Below are positions 10,630 to 18,271 of a DNA stretch of 32,073 nt, in pieces. A program made the position numbers and the translations under genes. Below the pieces are notes generated by a model. It made no database searches, was not told where the DNA came from, and saw only the letters and a list, made by a program, of their open reading frames with translations. Each line of letters starts with the position of its first letter. Position 1 is the first letter of the stretch. Source of the stretch: Mycobacterium sp. ST-F2 (lineage in GTDB: Bacteria; Actinomycetota; Actinomycetes; Mycobacteriales; Mycobacteriaceae); the NCBI RefSeq assembly GCF_001905655.1, contig NZ_JMHT01000077.1:1-32073 (forward strand). Direction: 5' to 3'.

Positions 10630-11537
10630 TCGTCGATCTCGAGAACACCACGACCAACGCGGTCAACAAGAAGCTCGACGGGCTGCGCGAAGAGGGTGGC
10701 GCGTTCACGATGGCCAGGGTCCTCACCCTGGTCATCGCGCCAGACAGCGAAACCGTCCTCGAGGAGTCCATCGAGGCGGCCAATGCCGCCAGCCGTGAGC
10801 ACCCATGCCGGGTGATCGTGGTACTCCCCGTCGACCGCGAGGCCGCCGATCCGAAGTTGGACGCCCAGATCAGAGTGGGGCACGACGCCGGCGCTGGCGA
10901 GGTCGTGGTGCTGAAGCTGACCGGCCCGTTGGCCGCCCAGGCCAGTAGCGTCGTCACACCGTTCCTGCTACCCGACACCCCGGTGGTGGCGTGGTGGCCC
11001 GACGTCGCGCCACGAGTACCCGCGCAGGACCCATTGGGACAGTTGGCAATACGGCGAATCACCGACGCCACCTACGGCGCCGACCCACTGGCCTGCATCA
11101 AGAGCAGGCTCGAGGGTTACACCCCCGGTGACACCGATTTGGCGTGGAGCCGCATCACCTACTGGCGGGCGATGCTCACCTCGGCGCTGGACCAGGGCCC
11201 GCACGAACCGATCCAGTCCGCACTGGTGTCCGGGCGCAAGGAGGAACCCGCCCTGGACATCCTGGCGGGTTGGCTGGCCAGCCGCGTCGACGGCCCCGTC
11301 CAGCGCGCGATCGGCGATCTCAAGGTCGAGTTGGTCCGGGCCAGCGAGACGATCACCCTCAGTCGACCCCAGGAGGGCGTCACCGCGACCCTGGCCCGCA
11401 CCGCCAAGCCGGAGGCGAAACTTCCGTTGGCGCGCAGAGAAACTCGCGATTGTCTGGCCGAGGACATGCGCAGGCTGGATGCCGACGCAATCTATCTCGA
11501 TGCCCTGCGCGGCATAGACAAGGTGCAATACACATGA
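10626..11537 (+). CDS. opcA: glucose-6-phosphate dehydrogenase assembly protein OpcA
   Basis: This 303-residue protein matches mycobacterial OpcA. Its start MIVDLENTTTNAVNKKLD and the segment PFLLPDTPVVAWWPD are characteristic. OpcA is known in cyanobacteria and actinobacteria as a factor needed for full activity or oligomerisation of Zwf, which it directly follows here. The ATG at 10626 overlaps the zwf TGA and is preferred over an in-frame upstream ATG at 10614. Its own TGA overlaps the pgl ATG. No membrane segment or cofactor motif is visible, in line with a cytosolic accessory protein. Confidence 0.92.
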   Translation: MIVDLENTTTNAVNKKLDGLREEGGAFTMARVLTLVIAPDSETVLEESIEAANAASREHPCRVIVVLPVDREAADPKLDAQIRVGHDAGAGEVVVLKLTGPLAAQASSVVTPFLLPDTPVVAWWPDVAPRVPAQDPLGQLAIRRITDATYGADPLACIKSRLEGYTPGDTDLAWSRITYWRAMLTSALDQGPHEPIQSALVSGRKEEPALDILAGWLASRVDGPVQRAIGDLKVELVRASETITLSRPQEGVTATLARTAKPEAKLPLARRETRDCLAEDMRRLDADAIYLDALRGIDKVQYT

Positions 11538-12277
11538 GTCAAGTCGTCGCGACCTATTCCGACACAGCAGAATTGGTAGGGGCAGCTGGCGATCAGCTGA
11601 TCAGTGCAATCCACGCTGCGGTCGAGGCCAGGGATCAGGCGTTCATCGTGCTGACCGGCGGCGGCACCGGGGTGAAGGTGCTGAAACACATCGGTGAACA
11701 CGGCTCGAAGATCGACTGGTCGGCGGTGCACCTGTTCTGGGGCGACGAGCGTTACGTGGCAGCAGACGACGACCAGCGCAACGAGAAGCAGGCCCGCGAA
11801 GCGCTGCTCGACCACATCGACATCCCGTCCCACAACATCCACGCCATGGCCGCCTCCGACGGCCAGTTTGGTGCCGATCTGGATGCGGCGGCACTGGCCT
11901 ACGAGCAGGTGCTGGCCGCCCATGCACCGGACGGCGAGCCGACCCCACGGTTCGATGTGCATCTGCTCGGGATGGGCGGCGAGGGTCACATCAACTCGCT
12001 GTTCCCGCACACCGCCGCGGTGCAGGAGACGTCCCGGCTCGTCGTGGGTGTCGAGGATTCGCCGAAGCCGCCGCCGCGTCGAATCACGTTGACCCTGCCC
12101 GCCGTCAACCGCTCGCGGGAAGTCTGGTTCGTCGTTTCCGGCGTCGAGAACGCCGACGCGGTTGCCGCGGCGTTGGGCGGGGCCGAGGCGGTCGAGGTAC
12201 CCGCCGCTGGTGCGGCCGGCACGAACAAGACGGTTTGGCTGCTCGACGCGGAGGCGGCGTCCCAGATCAAGGCCTAG
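11534..12277 (+). CDS. pgl: 6-phosphogluconolactonase
   Basis: It hydrolyses 6-phosphogluconolactone to 6-phosphogluconate, between zwf and gnd. The 247-residue protein is of the SOL/DevB type, with LTGGGT near residue 35, FWGDERYV and LLGMGGEGHINSLFPH. The usual GxDGHxASLFP motif reads GEGHINSLFPH here, a mild variation. The ATG at 11534 overlaps the opcA stop. It is the last gene of the sugar-phosphate operon; all three enzymes from glucose 6-phosphate to ribulose 5-phosphate are therefore encoded together. No terminator is obvious directly after it. Confidence 0.93.
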   Translation: MSQVVATYSDTAELVGAAGDQLISAIHAAVEARDQAFIVLTGGGTGVKVLKHIGEHGSKIDWSAVHLFWGDERYVAADDDQRNEKQAREALLDHIDIPSHNIHAMAASDGQFGADLDAAALAYEQVLAAHAPDGEPTPRFDVHLLGMGGEGHINSLFPHTAAVQETSRLVVGVEDSPKPPPRRITLTLPAVNRSREVWFVVSGVENADAVAAALGGAEAVEVPAAGAAGTNKTVWLLDAEAASQIKA

Positions 12278-12699
12278 CAGTCATCTCGGCCGCGTCGGGG
12301 CGGGATGTAGTTTGCCGATCCGCTTCTGGACGGCGTCGTCGCACGCGGTGTCAAACTACTTGGTCACAAAATTGGTTGCCGAAATCGCCTTCGATGGCTC
12401 GGCGCGTGCATCGCGATCACCAACGCGGTCGCTCGCCTCCAGTGGCATCATCGTCGCTGTGCTCGCCCTAATCGTCGGCGGGACAGATCGACCTCTCACG
12501 GTTCCATCGCGCCGTCGCCGTCACAGCAGTGCCCCCTGGGGGCTCGTCTCATGGGTCGGGATTCGCGCTGTAATCGAGCCATATTCTGAGACCAAGACGA
12601 TGCTTACGGTTGAGCCCTGCACAGCGTCAGACAACCCCGTGGTCGTCGACGTCTCACGTGCGCACCCAAGACTCGCATGACATGCGAAGGAGCCTTCCC
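12278..12699. other. intergenic region after pgl
   Basis: I recognise no gene here. The only structure I see is a GC palindrome, GCCCCCTGGGGGC at 12531-12543, which could be part of a weak terminator but has no T-run. The last bases (GCGAAGGAGCCTTCCC before the ATG) match the leader of the intact Mo gene at 18861, so the block homologous to that gene begins just upstream of 12700. Confidence 0.4.
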
Positions 12700-12893
12700 A
12701 TGGCAGTGATCAGTATCGGGTCTGGGGGACGTGTCGGCGTCCCCGAATTGCGGCTGCCTCCGGGTCAGAGGCTCGTGGACGACTGGCCGGTCCTGACGGC
12801 TGGCCTGACGACCGACGTCGGGGCGCACGAGTGGACGATCAGCATCACGACCGAGACGGGGCACCGAGTACCAACGGGATTCGAACGCGCTCC
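12700..12893 (+). pseudogene. N-terminal stub of the sulfite-oxidase-like Mo protein, frameshifted
   Basis: The frame from ATG 12700 encodes MAVISIGSGG followed by LPPGQRLVDDWPVLTAGLT, a close match to the first 50 or so residues of the intact protein at 18268-18861. The ribosome-site region is conserved too. At about 12855 this copy has one extra G: the intact gene reads GAGACGGGCACCGAG and the stub GAGACGGGGCACCGAG. Correcting for it restores GTEYQRDSNALP, matching GTEHRWDWNALQ. Homology stops near 12893, before the molybdenum-ligand cysteine. It is a dead fragment. Confidence 0.85.
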
Positions 12894-12998
12894 CCTTCGC
12901 GGCGCGACAGCAGTGACACAGGAGGCCGCGGAATTCTGCGAGCAAATCTCGCACGAACATTCCAGTACCGGTGAGAGCACCCGGGGAAATCGAGAGCG

Positions 12999-13622
12999 AT
13001 GAACGCTATGAGCCCCGACGAGCCGACAGACGCCTCCCCAGCGGTCGGCACCGGCGGCGCCGCCGGTTCCGGCCGCGCTTCCCGAGACCGGACCGAGTTC
13101 GAGACCGCTGGGCGCTCCGGCGACTTCAGCCGCGAGATGTTCGCATGTCCGAACTGCGGGCACCAGCTCAGCATGTTCATGGAGGCGCGGTCCAAACGAG
13201 GGGATATGGCTGCTGCCCGGCTGGCCAACGTTGCCGGTTCTTGGCCCTTCCTGCTGATCCTGGTGCTGGCCATTGTCGCGTGGCTCGTGATCAACACGAT
13301 CGTGCCGCTCTTTGATCCTGACTCGTCGGCCATGCTCGACTATCTCGGAACGGCTCTCGCGACGGTCGCGGCCTTGCAGGGACCGCTTATCCTGCTTACC
13401 CAGCGCCGCGAGTCCGATCGTGACCGCGCGCGAGACATTGAGGCATTCCACATTTCTCAGCACGTCGAGGCGGACCTGCACGCGATCAGTCTCGCCATCG
13501 ACTCGGTGCTCGAGCGGCGGGGACCGGACCGGTCGTCAGGTACGTCAGGTACGCCTATGGGCAATCGCGAAGCGGATGACCCAGAACAGGAACCGCACAC
13601 GCCATCGAAGGATTCCGCGTGA
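12999..13622 (+). CDS. DUF1003 family membrane protein
   Basis: The 207-residue protein has the DUF1003 core: GSWPFLLILVLAIVAWLVIN, a first membrane segment, then a short loop and LDYLGTALATVAALQGPLI, a second one, followed by the charged TQRRESDRDRARD stretch and a C-terminal helix. The N-terminal 45 residues are Gly/Ala-rich and end with CPNCG, one half of a zinc-ribbon-like knuckle. The family is widespread with no firmly established function. ATG 12999 was chosen; ATG 13008 is possible. The gene stands alone between two Mo-cassette remnants. Confidence 0.8.
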   Translation: MNAMSPDEPTDASPAVGTGGAAGSGRASRDRTEFETAGRSGDFSREMFACPNCGHQLSMFMEARSKRGDMAAARLANVAGSWPFLLILVLAIVAWLVINTIVPLFDPDSSAMLDYLGTALATVAALQGPLILLTQRRESDRDRARDIEAFHISQHVEADLHAISLAIDSVLERRGPDRSSGTSGTPMGNREADDPEQEPHTPSKDSA

Positions 13623-13659
13623 TTCGTGATGCTTCTGGCGACCAGAACGCGAAAGCACG

Positions 13660-13776
13660 ATGAGCGAATAACAGTCGTGGCGGGACGCTCAAGCGCCTAC
13701 GTGCACCGCACCCGCAAAGCGGAACCTTTACGCCTCTGAAATGCCCTAGGCCAAGGTGCTGGCTTTCCTTGCGGCG
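13660..13776 (+). pseudogene. 3' remnant of a copy of the small gene at 16797
   Basis: The DNA resembles the 3' third of the gene at 16797-17093. Matching runs include GTGCACCGCACC against GTGTACCGCACC and GCCAAGGTGCTGGCTTTCCT against GCCAAGGTGCTCGCGTTTCT, in the same order and spacing. In-frame stops (a TAG where the intact gene has a Thr codon) and small indels show that it is dead. It faces the truncated reductase remnant at 13865-13906, as the intact copy faces the intact cassette. Confidence 0.65.
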
Positions 13777-13864
13777 TCGAGCTATTCAAGCGCGCCTGTC
13801 GAAATGCGGCCAGGAGGTCAGCTATGACCAGAATGTCACCGACGTCGACGACCCGCGACGGGAT

Positions 13865-13906
13865 CACCCGCCCGAGGTGCCCCGGCACGCGGCCCGGGGT
13901 TGTCAC
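13865..13906 (-). pseudogene. 5' stub of a second FNR-type reductase
   Basis: Directly after Mo copy A, a GTG overlapping its TGA opens a frame reading VTTPGRVPGHLGRV. This matches the start of the intact reductase after copy B (VTSPIRASWHVGRV) and supports GTG as the real start there. Homology is lost after about 14 codons, so the FAD and NAD(P)H domains and the DUF6510 gene are missing in this copy. Confidence 0.65.
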
Positions 13907-14496
13907 CAGTAACGCTGCTCGTGCCAAGGGTCGCCGCGGAGGTGGTATCCGTTCCGTTCCCAGAATCCCGGATCGTCCGACGGCATCATCTCCATTCCGA
14001 GAACCCACTTCGCGCTCTTCCAGAAGTAGAGATGCGGCACGAGAAGTCGGGCCGGACCGCCGTGCTCCGGCGTAAGGGGTTTGCCCTGCGCCCCAGTGGC
14101 TATCCAGGCCTGCCCACCGAGGAGATCTTCGAGACGAAGGTTGGTGGTGTATCCGCCGGAGCTACGCACCATCACGTAGTCGTAGCTGGTCTGGACATGC
14201 TCGAACAGCCGGTCCAGCGATACGCCACGCCAGGCCATGTCCAGCTTCGACCAGTGGGTTACGCAGTGAATGTCGGTGACGATGTCTTCTACGCCCACCT
14301 GGTGAAGCTCATTCCAATTCCACCGGTACGCGACCTTGTCCTCCGTTGTGATCGAAAAGCTCCATCGGCTCTCGTCGACGTTGCGCGTGGGTCCGGTCGA
14401 GAGCACCGGCCAGTCGTCGACGAGAGTCTGCCCGGGAGGCAGTCGCGAGTCGCTGGAACCACGCCGTCCTCCGAAGCTGCTGTTGATCACTTCCAC
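13903..14496 (-). CDS. sulfite-oxidase-like molybdopterin oxidoreductase, copy A
   Basis: A 197-residue protein with the sulfite-oxidase-fold Mo-cofactor domain. DIHCVTHWSKLDMAW carries the probable molybdenum-ligand Cys78, and GGPARLLVPHLYFWKSAKW is the second conserved block. No signal peptide is visible, so it is probably cytoplasmic, unlike periplasmic MsrP. It has the same length as copy B (18268-18861) and most residues agree. I chose GTG 14496 (VEVINSSFGG, aligned with MPVINSGFGG of copy B) with AGAAGG upstream; an upstream extension in the same frame is not conserved. Its partner reductase is reduced to a stub, so if the protein is made it must use another electron partner, for example the intact reductase 4 kb away. 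The substrate is unknown. Confidence 0.85.
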   Translation of the reverse strand: MEVINSSFGGRRGSSDSRLPPGQTLVDDWPVLSTGPTRNVDESRWSFSITTEDKVAYRWNWNELHQVGVEDIVTDIHCVTHWSKLDMAWRGVSLDRLFEHVQTSYDYVMVRSSGGYTTNLRLEDLLGGQAWIATGAQGKPLTPEHGGPARLLVPHLYFWKSAKWVLGMEMMPSDDPGFWERNGYHLRGDPWHEQRYW

Positions 14497-14709
14497 GACT
14501 GCACCCTTCTGTCGAATTCGGCGAGGTGGCCTGGTGCGAAGGTAACCGCGGAGGCCAATCGAAGTATCTGGCGGCAGGAGGGGAAGGCAACTGATCCGCG
14601 AGGCGACAACCACTGCTGGAGTTGTCATGAGCTGGGTCAACCATGGCCGCACTCGGCTTCCGGTCGGCACCGTTCCAATTACCGACGAGTCCGTCAATGA
14701 ACCGATTCG

Positions 14710-15213
14710 CTACATGGCTGAGGCGACCGGAATGGCGCCCTGGGCCAGCTTCAGACGGGTCCACACGTTCATGTTGATGATGACCGCGGCGATCTCTGCG
14801 ACGTCGCGCTCGGTGAAGTGCAGCCGCAGCTCGTCGTGCAGGGCAGGGACCTGCACGTGACTGAACGAGGTGAGGCCTTCGCAGTACGCGAGGGCGGCTC
14901 TCTCCGCGGGCGAGAACATGCTGCTCTCACGCCAAGACGCCAGGTGTGCAGCCTGTTCGGACGGGATCCCGATGCTGGCCGCGACCGCGGCGTGCAGAAT
15001 CAGGCAATAGGAGCAAGGGTTCAGCTGCGCGACGCGCAGGCGGAGGAGCTGTAGCAGGCTACGATCTCCCGACAGGTTTGCCGAGTAACCGAACTGCGCA
15101 GCCATGTCTTTGGCCAACTGGTGAAACGGCGTGAGGTCTGGGTCGAACCGGATGTTTTCGAACCGGACATTCCCGAGCATCGAGTTCTGGTTTGCGGCGT
15201 TGGTCTCAGGCAT
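14710..15213 (-). CDS. carboxymuconolactone decarboxylase / AhpD-like protein
   Basis: This 167-residue protein has the AhpD/CMD active-site pattern CxxCxxxH in LNPCSYCLILHAA, preceded by LLRLRVAQ. Family members are alkylhydroperoxidases or thiol-disulfide enzymes of the cytosol in which the CxxC pair and the following His are the redox centre. The C-terminal IAAVIINMNVWTRLKL stretch is also typical. The start is uncertain: ATG 15213 (MPETNAANQ) is preferred with AGGAAGG upstream, but ATG 15225 and GTG/ATG codons up to 15246 are in frame. It reads in the same direction as Mo copy A, 213 bp upstream of it, and its true substrate is not predictable. Confidence 0.82.
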   Translation of the reverse strand: MPETNAANQNSMLGNVRFENIRFDPDLTPFHQLAKDMAAQFGYSANLSGDRSLLQLLRLRVAQLNPCSYCLILHAAVAASIGIPSEQAAHLASWRESSMFSPAERAALAYCEGLTSFSHVQVPALHDELRLHFTERDVAEIAAVIINMNVWTRLKLAQGAIPVASAM

Positions 15214-15503
15214 CACCAGCACCATCCCTTCCTGCGTTGGGCACATTCACGGCCAGGGTGTACTCGGGGTTGCGTGCGATGGAGGGCCGGACCGCCGGGC
15301 ACCTCGCGGTCGCTCGTATGCCTCCGCAAGAATGCTGTCCAGCGCCCTGCAGATGAGTTCGGTTGCCAATCCCCGTCCACGGTAGTTTGGCAGGATCGCG
15401 GCCGCCCATCCCCCGTTCGCATCCGCGAATAGGGCTGGCCACCGCTGTCCAGCTCATTGCCGAGGTGAGCCGAACCGAATCGCGCAGCCAGATATTGGAC
15501 CAT
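15213..15503 (-). pseudogene. probable GNAT acetyltransferase remnant
   Basis: Three minus-strand frames must be joined to read a GNAT-like protein. It starts MVQYLAARFGSAHLG (from 15503), continues in another frame as NGGWAAAILPNYRGRGLATE, where PNYRGRGLA fits the acetyl-CoA-binding R/QxxGxG/A motif, and ends in a third frame as ARNPEYTLAVNVPNAG. At least two frameshifts make it non-functional. It lies directly upstream of the CMD gene. A TGTAGTACA motif (15503-15511) touches its start. Confidence 0.45.
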
Positions 15504-15777
15504 GTAGTACAGTCTGGCGCACAGAATGCCGATTCACGCGAGCTTTGGGGGAACACGCATGGAGGCGTCCGACGTCCACGGCGCCTTCCGGCCGCAACGA
15601 TCGAACGGTAGCGAAGTTCCGCGTTACGTTCCTCCGTCCGCTACGAGATGCTATGGGCCGCAATCCCACTCACCGTCACGTGACACACAAGACCTCTTCC
15701 CCCACACGCGGGGTGGCCTATGAGGTGCCGGAGCGAAGCCGCACCTCGTTCGTCTGTAAATGATCAGCCGACGTTGC
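15504..15777. other. intergenic region with one inverted repeat
   Basis: I see no recognisable gene. The one clear structure is an inverted repeat, GAGGTGC at 15722-15728 and GCACCTC at 15741-15747, with a 12-nt loop. It could be a terminator or the edge of the degraded insertion sequence that follows. Confidence 0.35.
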
Positions 15778-15970
15778 GGACTCGAACCGCTGGCCGAGTT
15801 GTTCGCGTTACCAGTGGGGCTGGGCCGGGTGGGCGCACTGCTCGATGATCCCCGTCTTCTTCACACCCTGCGCGAAGTATTCGATGCCCGAAGGTCGGCC
15901 GTCGATCGCGGTGTACCTGCGACTGACGTTTCTCAAGTTCCAGGCCTCCGCCTCGGCAGTCTCAGGCCAT
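15778..15970 (+). pseudogene. transposase N-terminal remnant
   Basis: One frame gives LEPLAELFALPVGL and ends LLDDP. The next frame continues with VFFTP, then GRPSIAVYLRLTFLKFQ. Together these match the N-terminus of IS5/ISNCY/IS1182-like transposases, which carry the pattern LxDPxFF...GRPS.P...YLRLMFLKFR. A frameshift near 15850, loss of residues and loss of the whole DDE domain show it is a fragment. It marks an old insertion or recombination point between the GNAT remnant and the RraA gene. Confidence 0.6.
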
Positions 15971-16058
15971 GAAATCAAAGGCGGTCTGTGGGGTCACGAT
16001 CTGTCGAGTGTCGACGTAAGCATCGAGCGTCTAAAAGTGTTCGGAAGCAGGTGCGGAC

Positions 16059-16112
16059 GAGTGGAAAAGAGCCGATGGAGACAACGAGTGGAGGAGGGCC
16101 GATGGAGACAAC
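16059..16112 (+). repeat. 27-bp tandem duplication spanning ribosome site and start codon
   Basis: Two adjacent 27-bp units (16059-16085 and 16086-16112) differ at only three or so positions. Each contains a purine-rich ribosome site (AAAAGAG in unit 1, GGAGGAGGG in unit 2), GCCG and ATGGAGACAAC. Because 27 is divisible by 3, both ATGs (16075 and 16102) are in frame with the RraA gene, which therefore has two near-identical start regions. Confidence 0.85.
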
Positions 16113-16800
16113 TGGTGGAGTTCGCTCGCATATAGAGGCGGATGCGCATCGTGCACTTGCTGCCGAGGGCCTCGCATGCGCTGAAGTGACGGACGCGCTG
16201 GGACGAGCGCATCGACACCGAGCACACGTCACCGGGCTCGTGAGCCCCGTGCCCACACGTCGCCTGTTCGGCCGAGTCGTCACGATCTCGTTCTTCCCCA
16301 CGTGCGCCGAGAGACTCGGCCCGGAAGAGTTCAACTTCGGCCGACTGCTCCATCAGGCGGTGCAGGGCGCAGCGACCGATCCCGAACACACTGTCCTGGT
16401 AATGGCCAGCAACGGATACCCCGATGTGTCACTTGCTGGCGGGACGAAACTCTCGCGACTCACCAACGCCGGCCTTGCAGGGGTGCTCACCGACGGTCGT
16501 CTCCGTGACTTCGACGAGCTGGCCGAGGAACCGTATGCGGCCTGGTGCTCGGGAGAGGCTGTCGCCTGGGGCGGAGGCGCGGTCACGCCGTTCCAAGCCA
16601 ACGTCCCCGTCGTCATAGGAGGAGTCGGCGTGCATCCCGGACAGTACGTCTTCTGCGACTCGTCCGGGGCCGTGTTCATCCCCGAAGCCGACATCGACGA
16701 AGTGCTTGAAACCGCGCACCAGATCCGGCGCGACGACGCATTCCACCGCACCGCGATTGCGCGAGAAAGTGCTGACGACGCACACGGGACCGAGCGTTGA
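16102..16800 (+). CDS. RraA family protein (HMG/CHA aldolase-like)
   Basis: This 232-residue protein has the RraA fold signature. The key loop is GLAGVLTDGRLRDFDEL (about 125-140), with Arg135 and Asp136 in the DGxxRD motif, preceded by MASNGYPDVSLAGGTKLSRL. Some members are 4-hydroxy-4-methyl-2-oxoglutarate/oxaloacetate aldolases that need a divalent metal; others bind RNase E. The R and D residues used by the aldolases are present, so an aldolase or decarboxylase role is possible. ATG 16102 is preferred for its strong GGAGGAGGG site, but ATG 16075 is a real alternative because of the tandem duplication. Its TGA overlaps the start of the next gene, so the pair is probably co-translated. Confidence 0.8.
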   Translation: METTGGVRSHIEADAHRALAAEGLACAEVTDALGRAHRHRAHVTGLVSPVPTRRLFGRVVTISFFPTCAERLGPEEFNFGRLLHQAVQGAATDPEHTVLVMASNGYPDVSLAGGTKLSRLTNAGLAGVLTDGRLRDFDELAEEPYAAWCSGEAVAWGGGAVTPFQANVPVVIGGVGVHPGQYVFCDSSGAVFIPEADIDEVLETAHQIRRDDAFHRTAIARESADDAHGTER

Positions 16801-17093
16801 CTCAGCCAGCCCCCGATCGGGCGGCGCCGGGCGACCGGTCGGCAAGTCTGCCGGCCCTCGTCGAAAGAGTGCCAGAGGGTTGGACGCGTGCGATCTACAA
16901 CGGGCGAACATACGGATTGGCCCGCACCACCCGGGCAGGTGGGCGAAGCATCACGATCTTCGCCGAAGAGCTCGGCGGCACCGACCTGATCAGCGCGAAC
17001 GTGTACCGCACCGTCGCGGCCGACCACCTACGGGCCTGTGAGATGCCCACCGCCAAGGTGCTCGCGTTTCTCCGCGCCTGGACGCCCGCATGA
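16797..17093 (+). CDS. small conserved hypothetical protein coupled to RraA
   Basis: A 98-residue protein begins at a TTG that overlaps the RraA TGA (TTGA). The first 20 residues are Pro/Ala-rich; the core VPEGWTRAIYNGRTYGLART and ISANVYRT, then MPTAKVLAFLRAWTP, looks like a compact folded domain. I do not recognise a function. A decayed second copy of its 3' end lies at 13660-13776, again facing a Mo-cassette copy, so the gene travels with the cassette. It converges with the DUF6510 gene across about 190 bp in which I see no clear terminator. Confidence 0.7.
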   Translation: MTQPAPDRAAPGDRSASLPALVERVPEGWTRAIYNGRTYGLARTTRAGGRSITIFAEELGGTDLISANVYRTVAADHLRACEMPTAKVLAFLRAWTPA

Positions 17094-17282
17094 CTCAGAC
17101 CTGAGCACCGCTCGGCGCGTTGGTGCTGGGACGGAAACTCCGCCAGCCGGTTGACCCTCGTTGGAATGCTGGGGGATCAGGCCACCATCGACGTGCAGCT
17201 GGGCCCGACGACCGAAACGTTTGGCTACCGCAGTCAACGAGACGACAGTCGACTGATCGTCGCTTGCGGGCTGTGGCAGGAG

Positions 17283-17540
17283 CTACGGCCGTGCGATCGC
17301 GATGTGCGCCAGCCCCGAGAGGTTGATCAGCACTTCCTGCGGCTTTTGGACGATGACGGCGAGCACGCTCTGGCAATGCGCGCATCGCAGGACTGCCCCG
17401 ATGGCGGTCACGAAGGCGTTGGCCCGTGCGAGTTCGAAGACGAGATGACAGCTTCCGCATCGTCCGATTGCGGCGGTGATTTCGATGCCGACGGTGTCGG
17501 CGAAGAGCCCGGCGAGCGCGTTTCCGTCGAGGTGGGTCAT
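17283..17540 (-). CDS. DUF6510-type double-CxxC small protein
   Basis: The 85-residue protein has two cysteine pairs, GRCGSCH near residue 28 and RCAHCQS near 52, the pattern of a zinc ribbon or rubredoxin-like metal site. The start MTHLDGNALAGLFADT resembles the DUF6510 family as I recall it. Its ATG overlaps the TGA of the upstream reductase gene (ATGA), so it is the third cistron of the Mo-protein/reductase operon. Possible roles are a structural Zn site, a Mo-enzyme assembly factor or a one-electron carrier; sequence alone does not decide. No signal peptide or membrane segment is present. Confidence 0.75.
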   Translation of the reverse strand: MTHLDGNALAGLFADTVGIEITAAIGRCGSCHLVFELARANAFVTAIGAVLRCAHCQSVLAVIVQKPQEVLINLSGLAHIAIARP

Positions 17541-18271
17541 CCGCTGCCTCCGAAGCGTTCCGTGCGTATTCGGGTGGGGTCGTGGCCGAGTTGGAGAAGC
17601 CAACCGGCGATCGTCTCGACGAAAGGTGTCGGTCCGCAGAGGAATATGCGCGGTGTCGCCGTGGCTGGGAAGACGAGATCGGCGACCGACTCCTGAGTCA
17701 GTCGCCCGGGAGCACGTGGCGATCCCGGGGGAGATGTCCGCGTGTGCACGACGTCGACGGTGGTCTTCGACAGCGCCGAGAGCTCTTCGGCGAAGAAGAC
17801 GTCTTCGGGCGTCCGGACCGAGTACAACAGGCGGAACTCGGCATCGACGGTCTCGTGCTCACGCGCTGCGGCCATCGCGAACAGCGGGACGACGCCGGAT
17901 CCGCCGGCGATGAGCTGAACGGGGGATCGATCGGGTTCGGTTGGGGTCCAGACGAAGTATCGCCCCAGCGGGCCGTGCACCTCGAGCTCGTCGCCTTCGG
18001 CGAGCTGGTGGACGAGGTATGGCGAGACTTCACCTGAGGGGAGTTCGTCGACCGCGAGGATGACTCGAGTCGTCTCGCCCGACGATGCGACCGAGTAGGA
18101 CCGGGTGGCCTGATAGCCGTCCGGGGCGGTGAGGCGGACGTCGAGGTGGGAGCCGGCGTGGTTTCCCGGCCAGGTCGGTACGTCCAGCTCGAGGCGGACC
18201 GCCGACGTGGTCTCTCGACGGTGGCTGGCGACGCGTCCGACGTGCCAGCTCGCCCGGATCGGAGACGTCAC
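17537..18271 (-). CDS. FAD/NAD(P)H ferredoxin-reductase-like oxidoreductase
   Basis: A 244-residue FNR-superfamily protein. The FAD domain has TRSYSVASS (RxYS motif), the NAD(P)H domain GGSGVVPLFAM, and the C-terminal part IFLCGPTPFVET and ending TERFGGSG. There is no 2Fe-2S domain, so electrons must leave directly to a partner. It lies between the Mo protein and the double-CxxC protein, linked to both by overlaps. I chose GTG 18271, which forms GTGA with the Mo gene stop and has GAGGAA upstream; the stub after copy A begins at the equivalent GTG. An in-frame ATG at 18292 would add 7 residues. It probably passes NAD(P)H electrons to the Mo enzyme. Confidence 0.87.
   Translation of the reverse strand: MTSPIRASWHVGRVASHRRETTSAVRLELDVPTWPGNHAGSHLDVRLTAPDGYQATRSYSVASSGETTRVILAVDELPSGEVSPYLVHQLAEGDELEVHGPLGRYFVWTPTEPDRSPVQLIAGGSGVVPLFAMAAAREHETVDAEFRLLYSVRTPEDVFFAEELSALSKTTVDVVHTRTSPPGSPRAPGRLTQESVADLVFPATATPRIFLCGPTPFVETIAGWLLQLGHDPTRIRTERFGGSG

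Noticed and set aside
12531..12543. GCCCCCTGGGGGC as an intrinsic terminator of the sugar-phosphate operon
   Set aside because: It is about 250 bp after pgl, has no T-run, and the loop would have to open several pairs.
12999..13622. Zinc ribbon in the DUF1003 protein
   Set aside because: Only one CPNC pair is present; a second pair needed for a ribbon is absent.
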